Origin: CAXXOK01 sp964497495
Lineage (GTDB): Bacteria > Bacillota > Clostridia > Christensenellales > Aristaeellaceae
DNA length: 64,000 bases
Direction of reading: 5' to 3'
NCBI GenBank assembly: GCA_964497495.1
Contig: CAZCCZ010000004.1
Span: 59,553-123,552 of the forward strand
Positions within the stretch are counted from its first letter, which is position 1. Each line of letters opens with the position of its first letter. Below, piece by piece: positions 43,877 to 52,568 of the stretch. The position numbers and the translations under genes are program-made. The notes beneath the pieces are model-generated. The model saw only the letters and a program-made list of their open reading frames with translations. It made no database searches and had not been told where the DNA came from.

Positions 43877-44671
43877 TCAGATTTTCAGATCTCTCCGGGC
43901 GAAACGGTAATACGCCAGGGCGACCAGCCCGGCCGTCAGCCCCGCGCACAGCAACACGTACGGCACACTCAGCCCCGCCGCGTCCCCCACGATGTTTTTG
44001 GCGTCGAAGTAGGAGAAGGGCGTGAAGGCCTTCAGCCAGCCGATCTTCCCGTTGATGTCCACGGCCGCGGAAAGCAGGTAGGCGGCCAGCATCACGCCCG
44101 TCGCCACGCCCGTGGCGGCTTTGGGGCGGTTCAGCGCCGCCGCCGCCGCGATGCCCAGCGCCAGGAACAGAAGCTGCACCAGCAGCATGCCCGCCATCAG
44201 GGTCGCCACGGTACCCCCGGCGCTCTCGCCGAAGAAGCGCATCGTAGCCGCGGCGGCGGCCCAGTTGACCAGCGTGAACGACGCGGCCAGCGTCAGCGCG
44301 GCAAGCCCCTTGGCCGTCAGGATCTGCGTGCGTCTGGCGGGCTTGACGTAGAGGAATTCGCTCGTCTTGTCCCGTTCCTCCTTGGAAACGATCACCGCGC
44401 CCAGCATGGAGGCGTGAATGGCGGCCAGAAGCATCAGATAGGGGTACATCATACCGTAGAAGCCGATGGCCGTGGTGAAGTCCAGCTTGCCTACGCCGAA
44501 CATCGACCGGAGGCCCAGCGGAAGCTGGGCGAGCATCAGGGTCATCGCGGAAGGGTCCTCCGCCATAACCGCGAACTTGCTGGCGGAAGCCGCCATGAAC
44601 AAACATACGCCGAGGCTCCAGAGCAGCAGCGAACGGAGCCCCTTTTTCATTTCCCTTTGATAAACGTTCAT
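43877..44671 (-). CDS. ABC transporter permease, ABC-2-like (subunit 2)
   Basis: The protein has 264 residues and six membrane helices. The IVSKEERDKTSEFLYVKPARR loop after helix 2 is typical of ABC-2-type permeases that pair with a single ATPase. It resembles the neighbouring permease at 44689 (TTKEHTGKTADFLLTKPRTR at the same place), so the two probably form a heterodimeric channel. Start ATG 44671 has GGGAGGG upstream. It ends the operon and is convergent with the GH36 gene, six bases between the stops. The exported substrate (lipid, peptide or drug) is unknown. Confidence 0.85.
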   Translation of the reverse strand: MNVYQREMKKGLRSLLLWSLGVCLFMAASASKFAVMAEDPSAMTLMLAQLPLGLRSMFGVGKLDFTTAIGFYGMMYPYLMLLAAIHASMLGAVIVSKEERDKTSEFLYVKPARRTQILTAKGLAALTLAASFTLVNWAAAAATMRFFGESAGGTVATLMAGMLLVQLLFLALGIAAAAALNRPKAATGVATGVMLAAYLLSAAVDINGKIGWLKAFTPFSYFDAKNIVGDAAGLSVPYVLLCAGLTAGLVALAYYRFARRDLKI

Positions 44672-44688
44672 CGTTCCGTTCCCTCCCT

Positions 44689-45486
44689 TTACGCGGCGTG
44701 GACGTCCCGGCGGGTGTAGACGGCGTACCCGGCGAGCACGCACAGCGCGGTCAACGCCGCGCCCGTGACGAGGAAGCTCGTCTGGTAGGACGATTTCTGC
44801 AAAACCCGGAGGGTGTCGAAGTACTTGAAGGGCGACAGGTAATACAGGTCTTCGCGTTCCAGCGCCGCCGCCGCCATGCCGACGAGGAAAAACCCGAACA
44901 CCGTGCTAAGCGCCAACGGCAGCACGGAACGGATTTTGGGGACGGCGGTTCCCACGCAGAACCCCATGGCCAAGAAAATAACCTGAATGAAGAAGAACGA
45001 AAGCGACATCAGCAGGAAGCGCGGGTAGTCCACCGGCACGGGGGAAACGGCGGCGGCCGCGGCAGCCGTGGCCGCCGCGTACACGGCACCGGTGACCGCC
45101 ACGCAGGTGAAAGTCGCAAGCAACTTGGCGGTCAGCACCGACGCGCGCGTACGCGGCTTGGTCAGCAGGAAATCCGCGGTCTTGCCCGTATGCTCCTTGG
45201 TCGTCACCGACAGGCCCAGGTACATGGCCTGCACCGCGCCGCACACCGTGAGGAAGGTGATCACGAAGGCGTAGAAGCCCGTGACGGAGCCGATGCTTTC
45301 CACCGAAAGGCCGAAGGCGGCCTGAATCACCGGCGGGAAGTTGGCCAGCATCTGCTGGATGGGCGCGATGTTCTGGGCGAAGGTCGGAAACATCCAGAAC
45401 AGGAGCGCCGAGCCCGCGCCAAGGGACACGATCCACAGCAGCGTGTTTTTACGATAACAGCGCAGTTCGTGAAGGTAGATATTCAT
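44689..45486 (-). CDS. ABC transporter permease, ABC-2-like (subunit 1)
   Basis: The protein has 265 residues and six membrane helices. It shares layout and the (S/T)KExxxKTxxFLxxKPxxR motif with the next permease, so they are an old duplication. Its ATG at 45486 lies 13 bases after the stop of the ATPase gene, with GGGGGGAGCG in between. With the ATPase at 45500 it forms a three-gene exporter of the kind often involved in resistance to antimicrobial peptides or lipid movement; no regulator or peptide gene next to it confirms this. Confidence 0.85.
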   Translation of the reverse strand: MNIYLHELRCYRKNTLLWIVSLGAGSALLFWMFPTFAQNIAPIQQMLANFPPVIQAAFGLSVESIGSVTGFYAFVITFLTVCGAVQAMYLGLSVTTKEHTGKTADFLLTKPRTRASVLTAKLLATFTCVAVTGAVYAAATAAAAAAVSPVPVDYPRFLLMSLSFFFIQVIFLAMGFCVGTAVPKIRSVLPLALSTVFGFFLVGMAAAALEREDLYYLSPFKYFDTLRVLQKSSYQTSFLVTGAALTALCVLAGYAVYTRRDVHAA

Positions 45487-45499
45487 TCGCGCTCCCCCC

Positions 45500-46375
45500 T
45501 CACTTGTAGTAGTGCAGGAAGATTTCTTCCAGGTCAGGTTCCTCGACGCTCACGTTGGCAAGGTCGAGCTCCGCGAGTTTCCGCATCAGCGGGTTCACGC
45601 CGCCGCGATAGATGAAGCTTACCACGTTGCCTTCCACGCCGAGGCTGGTTACGCCCTCTAGCGCGAAATCCTCCGTGCGGGGCGGTTCCTTCGTTTCCAG
45701 CGACACCTTCTTGTACCCGTTGTCCTTCAGGGCGCCGATGGCGTTCACCTCGACGATGCTGCCGTCCTTGATGATGGCCACGCGGTCGCATAACTTGCTG
45801 ACCTCGCTGAGCACGTGCGAGGAAAACAGCACCGCCGCGCCCTTGCGGTTCTCCTCCCGGAGAAGCTCGAAAAAGCGCTGCTGAATCAGCGGGTCGAGGC
45901 CCGCGGTGGGCTCGTCCAGAATGATCAGCTTCGGCTCGTGCAGAATGGCCTGCACGATGCCCACCTTCTTGCGGTTGCCGAAGGAGAGATCGTCGATCTT
46001 CTTTTTCAGGTCCAGGTCGAGGATCGCCGCCAGTTCCGGAATGCGCCCGGCGCAATCCCTTTTATAAAAGCTCGCGGAGTATTTCAGCAATTCGTCCACG
46101 CGCATCCCGTCGTAGTAGAACACCTCGCTGGGCAGGTATCCCACGTCCTGCGCGATCTCCGGCGCGAAGCGGATGCAATCCTTCCCGAAGATCGTCGCGC
46201 TACCGGACGTGGGGCGGATAAGCGCCAGCAGCGTGCGGATGGTGGTGGATTTGCCCGCGCCGTTAGGCCCGATGAAGCCGAAAATTTCCCCCGGCTCCAC
46301 GGTGAAGCTCACGTCCTCGATGCCTCTGGCTTTTCCATAATTTTTCTTCAGGTGGCTGACCTCGACGATGCTCAT
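45500..46375 (-). CDS. ABC transporter ATP-binding protein
   Basis: The protein has 291 residues. Walker A is GPNGAGKSTTIR, the signature is LSFGNRKKVGIVQA (LSxGN instead of LSGGQ, common in this exporter class), Walker B is LIILDEPTAGLDP and the switch His lies in FSSHVLSEV. An extra C-terminal domain of about 80 residues follows, as in BcrA/NatA-type proteins. It starts at ATG 46375 with AAGGAGGA upstream and heads the operon with two permeases. The upstream gap 46376-46652 holds a terminator for the preceding gene and no convincing promoter box. Confidence 0.92.
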   Translation of the reverse strand: MSIVEVSHLKKNYGKARGIEDVSFTVEPGEIFGFIGPNGAGKSTTIRTLLALIRPTSGSATIFGKDCIRFAPEIAQDVGYLPSEVFYYDGMRVDELLKYSASFYKRDCAGRIPELAAILDLDLKKKIDDLSFGNRKKVGIVQAILHEPKLIILDEPTAGLDPLIQQRFFELLREENRKGAAVLFSSHVLSEVSKLCDRVAIIKDGSIVEVNAIGALKDNGYKKVSLETKEPPRTEDFALEGVTSLGVEGNVVSFIYRGGVNPLMRKLAELDLANVSVEEPDLEEIFLHYYK

Positions 46376-46561
46376 AAGGGCGTCCTCCTTTGTGGCGCTT
46401 CGCTTGCCGAAGCGCGGTCTCCGGCAATGCCGGAAGGGATGTGCCGTTCGGGCGCCGCGTTCCAGCCCTTCGGCCCCGAACCCGTTTCAGAATACCCCAT
46501 TTCTTTCCGCGCCGCAAGCAAACGCGGCCAACGTGCCGTTTCCGGGCGGCAAGTTGCAAAG

Positions 46562-46594
46562 AAAAAGCCCCCGGCGCAGTCGTGCGTCGGGAGC
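46562..46594 (-). terminator. Intrinsic terminator of the DUF6020-like gene
   Basis: On the minus strand GCTCCCGACGC (46594-46584) pairs with GCGCCGGGGGC (46577-46567), with one mismatch and one G-U pair, followed by TTTTT (46566-46562). It lies about 60 bases after the stop at 46653. Confidence 0.75.
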
Positions 46595-46652
46595 CGCGGG
46601 ATCGGAGGCCCGTTCGGGTAAGCGCGCCGGGAGCCTTTTTGCGCATGTGTTC

Positions 46653-48476
46653 TCACATTTCGATAACCGCGGGCGCGGCGGCCTCGGGTTTCGGCTTGCC
46701 CGTGCGGGCGAGCATCGCCGCCAGCAGCACCGGCACGGCGTAGAAGAACCCGAGCATGTAGCGGATAATCGCCACAGGCCCCACCAGGCACGTGCACCAC
46801 AGGCCGAGCAGCAGGGCGAACGCGGCCGTCCACCGTTTTTCCCTGCGGTACGCCGCCCACCCGAGCCCGGCGATGGCGAGCCACACGAAGAAGGCCGTGT
46901 CGGAAAGCAGGCGCACGCCCGGGATGTGGAAAAGGGACAGCGTTTTGTCGTACGTTTCAATAACGCCGCGCAGCCCCGGAAAATAGGAGTGCTCGTCGAT
47001 ATGGTACAGGTCCATCTGCACCACGCCCAGGTCGAAGCGGTAGATCATCTCCGCGCCGGGCAGGAAATAAGGCAGGTTCTGCACCAGGAAGGCTTCCGCG
47101 TAGGACTTCATATGGCGCACGCCCATGCGCGCCCACAGGGAAATCAGCTCCGGGATGCTTTCATCCACCGCGTCGTAATCCGTCGCCCATTTCACCGGGT
47201 CGGCCACCGCAGGCACGTAATACTGGCCGGATTCGCCGCCGTACAGGGCGTCCAGCACGCCGTCCGTGTCTTCCGCGATGGCGGCGGGGTCGTCGCGCAG
47301 CGTCCGCGCGATCTGCTGCAGGGGAATGGAAAGGAACTCCACCTTGCAGGGGCTCGCGGCCTCCGTAACCCACACCAGCGCGCCGTTGACCAGCAGAAAC
47401 GCCGCCACGCAGCCCGCCAGCAGGCCCGCCACGCGCGGGCGGGCGCCCTTCGCCCACACGATCGCGAAGGGAACCATCAGCAGGAAGGCGTACAGGCCGT
47501 TGTTGCGCATCAGCATCATCAGCACGGCGGTCAGCACGAAACCGGCGATACGCCACGGTTTGCGCAGCGTCGCGTAATCGTCCCGCCACAGGTCGACCAG
47601 TTGGAGGACGAACAGCAGGATCAGCCCGCCGAACAGGGTGTCCTTCTGGGCGCAGAACGACCAGATGGCGTAAAACGGGAAAAGTGCGAAAAGCAGCGTT
47701 ACGAACACGCGGGCGAACAGCGGCGCGTTCCGCTTCCGCAGCCACCGGCAGGCGTAGGCCAGGATGCCCGCCATCATCGCCATCTGCACCGCGCAGTAAA
47801 TCGCGAGGCCCACCGCGGCGGAGCCGTCCGCGCTCCAGTTGATGCCCAGCATCATCAGCCACCCCATCATCAGCGTGTGCAGCAGGGGGTGGTGGGTGGT
47901 CAGTTCCCAATCCAGATAGGTATAAAACTGCGTGCCGGAATCGTACACGAAGGTGCCGGGCCAGAAGGCCAGCCATACGGGAATCCAGCACAGCAGCAGT
48001 AGCGCGAACACTACGAACCCGTTGCCGAGCAGGCGGCTGAAAAGCGATTCCGTACCCGTAGCCGGCTCCCTTTCCACAAGGCGTTTCGCGCCCTCGTAGA
48101 CCAGCAGCAGCCCGGCGCCGAAAACCAGCGCGAACAACAGCCACAGGAACAGTCCGTTAAGCGCCGTGCCCCACGTAACGGCTTTGAACGCGCCGTCCGC
48201 CTCCAGCCGCTTACCCGCCACCGTAAAGGCGGAAAACAGCAGCCCGACGATCAGGGATATGCGCTTCAGGCGCACGTCCCCGCATAAAAAGGCGTGGCGG
48301 AACAGCAGAAACAGCGCGGCGACCAGCACGATGCTCAACGGCTGGCTCGCGAACGCCGGGCCGCCCTCGCCCAGGCCCAGCGCGTCCGGCAGGCGCCAGA
48401 CGGCAAGAACGGATATCACCAGCGCCGCGGCGGCGGCGCGCACGTTCGCCGAGCCGGTTTTTCGGAACGGACGCAT
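46653..48476 (-). CDS. DUF6020-like polytopic membrane protein
   Basis: The protein has about 607 residues with twelve or more membrane helices. The block LCWIPVWLAFWPGTFVYDSG then ELTTHHPLLHTLMMGWL (P-G-x5-D, then H-H-P-x-x-H) is the DUF6020 pattern, recalling GT-C transferases in which an early Asp is catalytic; the function is not established. The protein at 31943 is a diverged relative. GGGGGAGG abuts an ATG at 48485, so I prefer the next ATG at 48476, nine bases from the ribosome site. Lying beside the glycan cluster, it may add a sugar to an envelope polymer. Confidence 0.8.
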   Translation of the reverse strand: MRPFRKTGSANVRAAAAALVISVLAVWRLPDALGLGEGGPAFASQPLSIVLVAALFLLFRHAFLCGDVRLKRISLIVGLLFSAFTVAGKRLEADGAFKAVTWGTALNGLFLWLLFALVFGAGLLLVYEGAKRLVEREPATGTESLFSRLLGNGFVVFALLLLCWIPVWLAFWPGTFVYDSGTQFYTYLDWELTTHHPLLHTLMMGWLMMLGINWSADGSAAVGLAIYCAVQMAMMAGILAYACRWLRKRNAPLFARVFVTLLFALFPFYAIWSFCAQKDTLFGGLILLFVLQLVDLWRDDYATLRKPWRIAGFVLTAVLMMLMRNNGLYAFLLMVPFAIVWAKGARPRVAGLLAGCVAAFLLVNGALVWVTEAASPCKVEFLSIPLQQIARTLRDDPAAIAEDTDGVLDALYGGESGQYYVPAVADPVKWATDYDAVDESIPELISLWARMGVRHMKSYAEAFLVQNLPYFLPGAEMIYRFDLGVVQMDLYHIDEHSYFPGLRGVIETYDKTLSLFHIPGVRLLSDTAFFVWLAIAGLGWAAYRREKRWTAAFALLLGLWCTCLVGPVAIIRYMLGFFYAVPVLLAAMLARTGKPKPEAAAPAVIEM

Positions 48477-48485
48477 GGCGGTCAT

Positions 48486-48744
48486 CCTCCCCCTCCGATT
48501 GGTTGGTTATTTCCGCGCGGCGTTTCGAACGGTATCAGACCGGCCGGAACGAAAGCGCCGCGCGCGAATCGCACGTTTGCATCGTAAGGCTTCCGGCGGG
48601 TTTCGTCAAGAGGCGGCGGCGCCGGACACCCGTTCTTAACGGCGGGAGCCGTTTTTAAGCGTCCTTCCCGCGAACCGGCGGAAATTTTCGAACGCGCGCA
48701 TGGAAAATGAACGATATTCGTAAAATACGGAAAGGAATAGGAAT
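48486..48744. other. Intergenic region before the glycan cluster
   Basis: This stretch is GC-rich up to about 48700 and then turns AT-rich. No gene with a ribosome site is seen on either strand. The AT-rich end (48705-48771) is the most likely promoter zone of the glycan cluster. Confidence 0.5.
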
Positions 48745-48918
48745 ATGGACGTCGAAATGATTTATAATCATGTCTTGCACGGCGGGCTTCCGGCCCCGCC
48801 GGCGGTCGAAACCATGGAAATCGCGCGGCCGGCGGGCCGGTTCGGGTTGGCATCGCGCGTGGTTCGCGCTGTCGACAGCGGCACGAACCAAACGCGCGTT
48901 GCGCGCCCGTTTGTATAG
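48745..48918 (+). CDS. Possible 57-residue ORF ahead of the glycan cluster
   Basis: ATG 48745 is preceded by GGAAAGGAATAGGAAT, a plausible ribosome site, and the frame ends at TAG 48916-48918, only 15 bases before the first glycosyltransferase. The product starts MDVEMIYNHVLHGG and is basic toward its end (RFGLASRVVRAVDSG). It has no signal peptide, membrane helix or recognised family. Codon choice is GC-rich at third positions as in real genes here, but the region may be a leader rather than a gene. Confidence 0.35.
   Translation: MDVEMIYNHVLHGGLPAPPAVETMEIARPAGRFGLASRVVRAVDSGTNQTRVARPFV
48757..48771. promoter_or_regulatory. AT-rich palindrome, possible operator
   Basis: ATGATT (48757-48762) and AATCAT (48766-48771) are perfect inverted arms around TAT. 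TATAAT (48763-48768) lies inside but lacks a -35 box. The site lies within the possible 57-residue ORF, so either the ORF or the operator reading is probably wrong. Confidence 0.3.
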
Positions 48919-48933
48919 GGGGTTTGCATCCAT

Positions 48934-50064
48934 TTGAACGCCGATTCGCTGAAAATCGCCATCGTCCACGACTGGCTCGTTACCTACGCGGGGGCGGACC
49001 GGGTGGTGGATCAACTGCATCAGGTTTTCCCGAACGCGCCGATCTATACGCTGGTGTACGACCGGAAACGGATGCCGGAGCGGTTCAGAACCTACGACAT
49101 CCGCACGACGCACCTCCAGAAAATCCCTTTCGCCACGCGGCTGTATAAAAACATGCTTACCCTGATGCCGGGAGCCTTCGAGCGCCTGGACCTGACGGAG
49201 TACGACCTGGTGATCTCCTCCTGCTCCAGTTGCAGCAAAGGCGTCATCACCCGCCCGGACGCCGTGCACATCTGCTACTGCCACACGCCCACGCGCTACA
49301 TCTGGGATTTTTACTACACCTACCTTCGCAACGCGGGGTTCCTGAAACGGCTGATGATCCCGCGCATGGTGCAGAAGATGCGCCTTTGGGACCGGCTGGC
49401 GGCCGACCGCGTGGATTATTTCATCGCCAATTCGCGCTTCATCGCGCAGCGCATCCGAAAATATTACCGCAAGGACTCCACGGTTATTTATCCCTGCGTG
49501 CACATCTGCGATATTCCGCCCGTGGAAACGCCGGACGATTATTATCTGGTCGTGAGCCGTTTCGCGTATTACAAGCGGGTGGACGTGGCGATACAGGCCT
49601 GCAACCGGCTCGAAAAAAAATTGGTGATCGTGGGCGCGGGCGACGAGGCCCGGAAGCTCCGCGCGCTTGCGGGGCCGACCGTGGAGTTCCGCGGGTCGGT
49701 CTCGGACGAAGAGGTTCGCCGCCTGTACAGCCGCGCGAAGGCGTTCCTTTTCCCGGGAGAGGAAGATTTCGGCATCACGCCCGTGGAAGCGCAGAGCGCC
49801 GGCTGCCCGGTGTTGGCTTACGGCAAGGGCGGCGCGTTGGAAACCGTGCTGGACGGGAAGACGGGGCTTTTCTTTGCCGAGCAGAACGTACCGTCGCTGA
49901 CGGAGTGCATCGAGCGTTTCGAAAAGGACGGTGTGGCCTGCACGCGCGCGGAAATACGCGCCAACAGCCTGCGTTTTTCGGAGGAACGGTTCCGGGAGGA
50001 AATCAGCGCATATTGCGACCGAATCCTCGCGGAGCACCGAAACGGCGAGGCCGGCCAGGCCTGA
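48934..50064 (+). CDS. Glycosyltransferase family 4 (mannosyltransferase WbaZ-like)
   Basis: The protein has 376 residues with a GT-B fold. The N-terminal domain begins IAIVHDWLVTYAGADRVVDQ; the C-terminal donor domain has VSRFAYYKRVDVAIQACN and the family 4 EX7E motif in FPGEEDFGITPVEAQSAG. HICYCHTPTRYIWDFYY matches the WbaZ/WcaC-like mannosyltransferases that extend lipid-linked O-antigen or exopolysaccharide units from GDP-mannose, which manC in this cluster would supply. The start is TTG 48934 with TAGGGGG upstream. It is the first glycosyltransferase of the cluster. Linkage is unknown. Confidence 0.88.
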   Translation: MNADSLKIAIVHDWLVTYAGADRVVDQLHQVFPNAPIYTLVYDRKRMPERFRTYDIRTTHLQKIPFATRLYKNMLTLMPGAFERLDLTEYDLVISSCSSCSKGVITRPDAVHICYCHTPTRYIWDFYYTYLRNAGFLKRLMIPRMVQKMRLWDRLAADRVDYFIANSRFIAQRIRKYYRKDSTVIYPCVHICDIPPVETPDDYYLVVSRFAYYKRVDVAIQACNRLEKKLVIVGAGDEARKLRALAGPTVEFRGSVSDEEVRRLYSRAKAFLFPGEEDFGITPVEAQSAGCPVLAYGKGGALETVLDGKTGLFFAEQNVPSLTECIERFEKDGVACTRAEIRANSLRFSEERFREEISAYCDRILAEHRNGEAGQA

Positions 50065-50096
50065 CGGTACGACCGTTGCGGATGCGGGAAAGAGGG

Positions 50097-50156
50097 AACC
50101 GCGCGCGGGGAAACCGGTACGCGCAACGCGCGGCGGCGGTTTCCCCGCGCGCGGTT
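50097..50156 (+). terminator. Long hairpin inside the glycan cluster
   Basis: A perfect 20-base-pair stem (50097-50116 with 50137-50156) with a 20-base loop is followed by two further T residues. It lies between the first two glycosyltransferase genes and could be a terminator or attenuator that lowers expression of the rest of the cluster. Confidence 0.7.
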
Positions 50157-50268
50157 TTGCGTGTTCGCCGGTTGCGCTCGCGCGGGGCCGCGCTTTGTGG
50201 TATGATGGATTTCAGCGACAGGGAAAGACGGCCGGAGTCCGAACGGTCGATACTGAGGATAACGAACG

Positions 50269-51435
50269 ATGACGACGCCCGGCCATCCGAATAAAGCGCG
50301 GCTGTGCATCTACGTGGATCACTGGTCCAACGGCGGGGAAGAAAGCTACGTGATGAATCTGCTGCGTCACTGGGATCTGACGCGGGTCACGTGCGAGATC
50401 CTGACGGCGCAGATTGAGACGGACCGCTACGGCCCTGAACTGGAAACGCTCGGCGTGCCGATGTACACGATCCTGCCGGAGAAAACCGCAAACCCCGTGG
50501 CGCGGGTGTGGAAAACCTGCCGGGCCATCCGGCGTTTTCTAGTCTCCCGCTCGTACGACGCCGTATACTTCCAGCTGGCCAACGCCGTGACCCTTTACTA
50601 CTGTCAGGTCGCGAAGCGGGCGGGCATCCCCGTGCGCGTTACGCACAGCCACTGCGCCGGGCTTAAGAAAACGCGGGGCTACCTGCTCAAGCGGCTGGCC
50701 CACGAGATCGGCAAGCGCGCGTACGGCGGTGCGCCCACCCTGCGGCTGGCCTGCTCCGGCGCGGCGGCCGCGTGGCTTTATCCCGCGCGTCGGCTAACGG
50801 CCTGTAAGGTCATTCCCAGCGGCATCGACGTGGCGCGGTTCCGTTTCGACCCTGAGCGACGGGATGCCGTTCGCAAACAGCTTGGCCTTGAAGATCGGTT
50901 CGTGCTGGGTACGGTAGGCCGGTGCGAAGAGGAAAAGAACCAGCGTTTTCTGCTTTCGGTAATGGTCGCCCTTCGGGAGCGGCTGCCGGAGGCGTCGCTG
51001 CTGGTGGTGGGCGAAGGCAGCCTGACGGAACGCCTGAAACGGGAGGCCGAAGCCAAAGGCGTGGCAGGGCAAACCCTTTTCTACGGCGCGGCCGAGGACG
51101 TACCCTCGCTGCTGTGCGCGATGGACGTGTTCCTGTTGCCGAGCCTGACGGAGGGCAACCCCCTGTCCAGCGTGGAGGCGCAGGCAAGCGGGCTGCCCTG
51201 TCTGCTGTCCGACGCGATTCCCAGCGAAGCCAGATTGACGGAGGCCTTGCGGTTTTTACCCGTCAAAGGCGGGCCCGGCCCCTGGGCTGACGCGGTGCTG
51301 GCGATACGCGACGGCCGCGCGGCGAAGAGCCGCTCGGTTGAGGCGCTCGACGGGGACGCGGATATCCGGATGATCGCGGAGCGGGTATACCGGCTGCTGT
51401 TCGCAGACGACGCGCGAACGGAGGAATCGCATTGA
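50269..51435 (+). CDS. Glycosyltransferase family 4 (EpsF-like)
   Basis: The protein has 388 residues with a GT-B fold. The acceptor side starts LCIYVDHWSNGGEESYVMNLL (the G-G-x-E loop); donor-side motifs are VGRCEEEKNQRFLL, LLVVGEGSL and the EX7E region LPSLTEGNPLSSVEAQASG. It resembles EpsF/CapM-type transferases of exopolysaccharide clusters. ATG 50269 follows GAGGATAACG; a lone TATGAT at 50201-50206 may be part of a weak promoter. Its stop overlaps the next start by four bases. The donor sugar is not predictable. Confidence 0.88.
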   Translation: MTTPGHPNKARLCIYVDHWSNGGEESYVMNLLRHWDLTRVTCEILTAQIETDRYGPELETLGVPMYTILPEKTANPVARVWKTCRAIRRFLVSRSYDAVYFQLANAVTLYYCQVAKRAGIPVRVTHSHCAGLKKTRGYLLKRLAHEIGKRAYGGAPTLRLACSGAAAAWLYPARRLTACKVIPSGIDVARFRFDPERRDAVRKQLGLEDRFVLGTVGRCEEEKNQRFLLSVMVALRERLPEASLLVVGEGSLTERLKREAEAKGVAGQTLFYGAAEDVPSLLCAMDVFLLPSLTEGNPLSSVEAQASGLPCLLSDAIPSEARLTEALRFLPVKGGPGPWADAVLAIRDGRAAKSRSVEALDGDADIRMIAERVYRLLFADDARTEESH

Positions 51436-52568
51436 AAATTTGCCATGTGATCTGCGGCCTGGAGAACGGCGGGATCGAGACGGTATTATACAATTATCTC
51501 TCCCGCATGGATTTTTCCGGCGACGAACTGCATCTGATTACCTACAGCGAAACGGCGCCGGAATGCGTGCGGCGCTTTCAGGCACTCGGTTTTCAAATCC
51601 ACCGGATACCGCCCAAACGGGACGGATTTTGGGCCAGCAACCGGAGCATGCGCGAGGTGATCCGGCGCGGGCGTTTCGACATCGTGCACGCGCACATCTC
51701 CGAATGGAACTGCCTCCCCCTGTATTACGCCCGGCGCTTCGGGGCGAAAAAGCGGATTCACCACGTACACACGCTGAAAACACAGACCGGCCTCCTGAAA
51801 AAGTGCTTCTTCGCGGCGCTCAACGCGCTGGCGATCCGTCTGGCCACGGACTGCGCGGCCTGCTCCGAAACGGTCGCGGCGGCGTGGTTCGGCGCGCGCA
51901 GGCTGCGCCGCGGAGGCGTGTGGATTCTGAAAAACGGCATCGACGTGAAACGCTTTCTGCCGGACGCGGAAGCGCGCGCGGAAGTCCGCGCCCTGTGGAA
52001 CGCGGCGGACGGCCTTTGCGTGGGTTTCGCGGGCCGCCTGATGGAAGAAAAGAACCCGCTCTTTCTGCTGGACGTGTTTCGGGAACTGCGTAAAAAGCGG
52101 GCGGACGCCAAACTGGTATTCTGCGGCGACGGCCCTTTGAACCCGGCGCTGCGCGAAAAGGCCTGCGCCCTCGGGCCGGGGGACGGCGTGCTGTTTCTCG
52201 GCATCCGTCAGGATATGGAGCGGATGTATCAGGGGTTCGACGTGCTGGCGATGCCGAGCCTGTACGAGGGCTTCCCACTGACGGCCGTGGAGGCGCAGGC
52301 GGCCGGGCTGCCCTGCTGCTTTTCGGATACCGTTTCCCGTGAGGTGCGCCTGACCCCGGCGTGCTCCTTCCTGCCGCTGAAAGCCGGGCCAGCCGCCTGG
52401 GCCGAGGAAATCCTCTCGCTTGCGGAAAAACGCTCCATGGACGGCGGCGGGGCCGCGGCGGTAACCGAAGCGGGGCTATCCATCGACGGTCAGGTTGCCA
52501 ATCTGGAACGGCTGTACGGGAAAACGCGCCCGTCGGAAGGCGCGGCCGGGGGAGGAAAGCGGACGTGA
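51432..52568 (+). CDS. Glycosyltransferase family 4
   Basis: The protein has 378 residues with a GT-B fold. The N-terminus ICHVICGLENGGIETVLYNY and the donor-domain motifs FAGRLMEEKNPLFLLDVF, KLVFCGDGPL and MPSLYEGFPLTAVEAQAAG place it in GT4. It is related to its neighbour at 50269 (same C-terminal GLPC-(L/C)-SD and FLPLKAGPAAWAEEIL versus FLPVKGGPGPWADAVL), so the pair arose by duplication. The start is TTG 51432, overlapping the previous stop (TTGA), with GGAGG eight bases upstream. It acts on the cytoplasmic face in repeat-unit assembly. Confidence 0.88.
   Translation: MKICHVICGLENGGIETVLYNYLSRMDFSGDELHLITYSETAPECVRRFQALGFQIHRIPPKRDGFWASNRSMREVIRRGRFDIVHAHISEWNCLPLYYARRFGAKKRIHHVHTLKTQTGLLKKCFFAALNALAIRLATDCAACSETVAAAWFGARRLRRGGVWILKNGIDVKRFLPDAEARAEVRALWNAADGLCVGFAGRLMEEKNPLFLLDVFRELRKKRADAKLVFCGDGPLNPALREKACALGPGDGVLFLGIRQDMERMYQGFDVLAMPSLYEGFPLTAVEAQAAGLPCCFSDTVSREVRLTPACSFLPLKAGPAAWAEEILSLAEKRSMDGGGAAAVTEAGLSIDGQVANLERLYGKTRPSEGAAGGGKRT

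Noticed and set aside
50172..50206. Promoter before the second glycosyltransferase
   Set aside because: TTGCGC and TATGAT are 23 bases apart, too far for a standard promoter; the lone TATGAT is mentioned only as a possibility.
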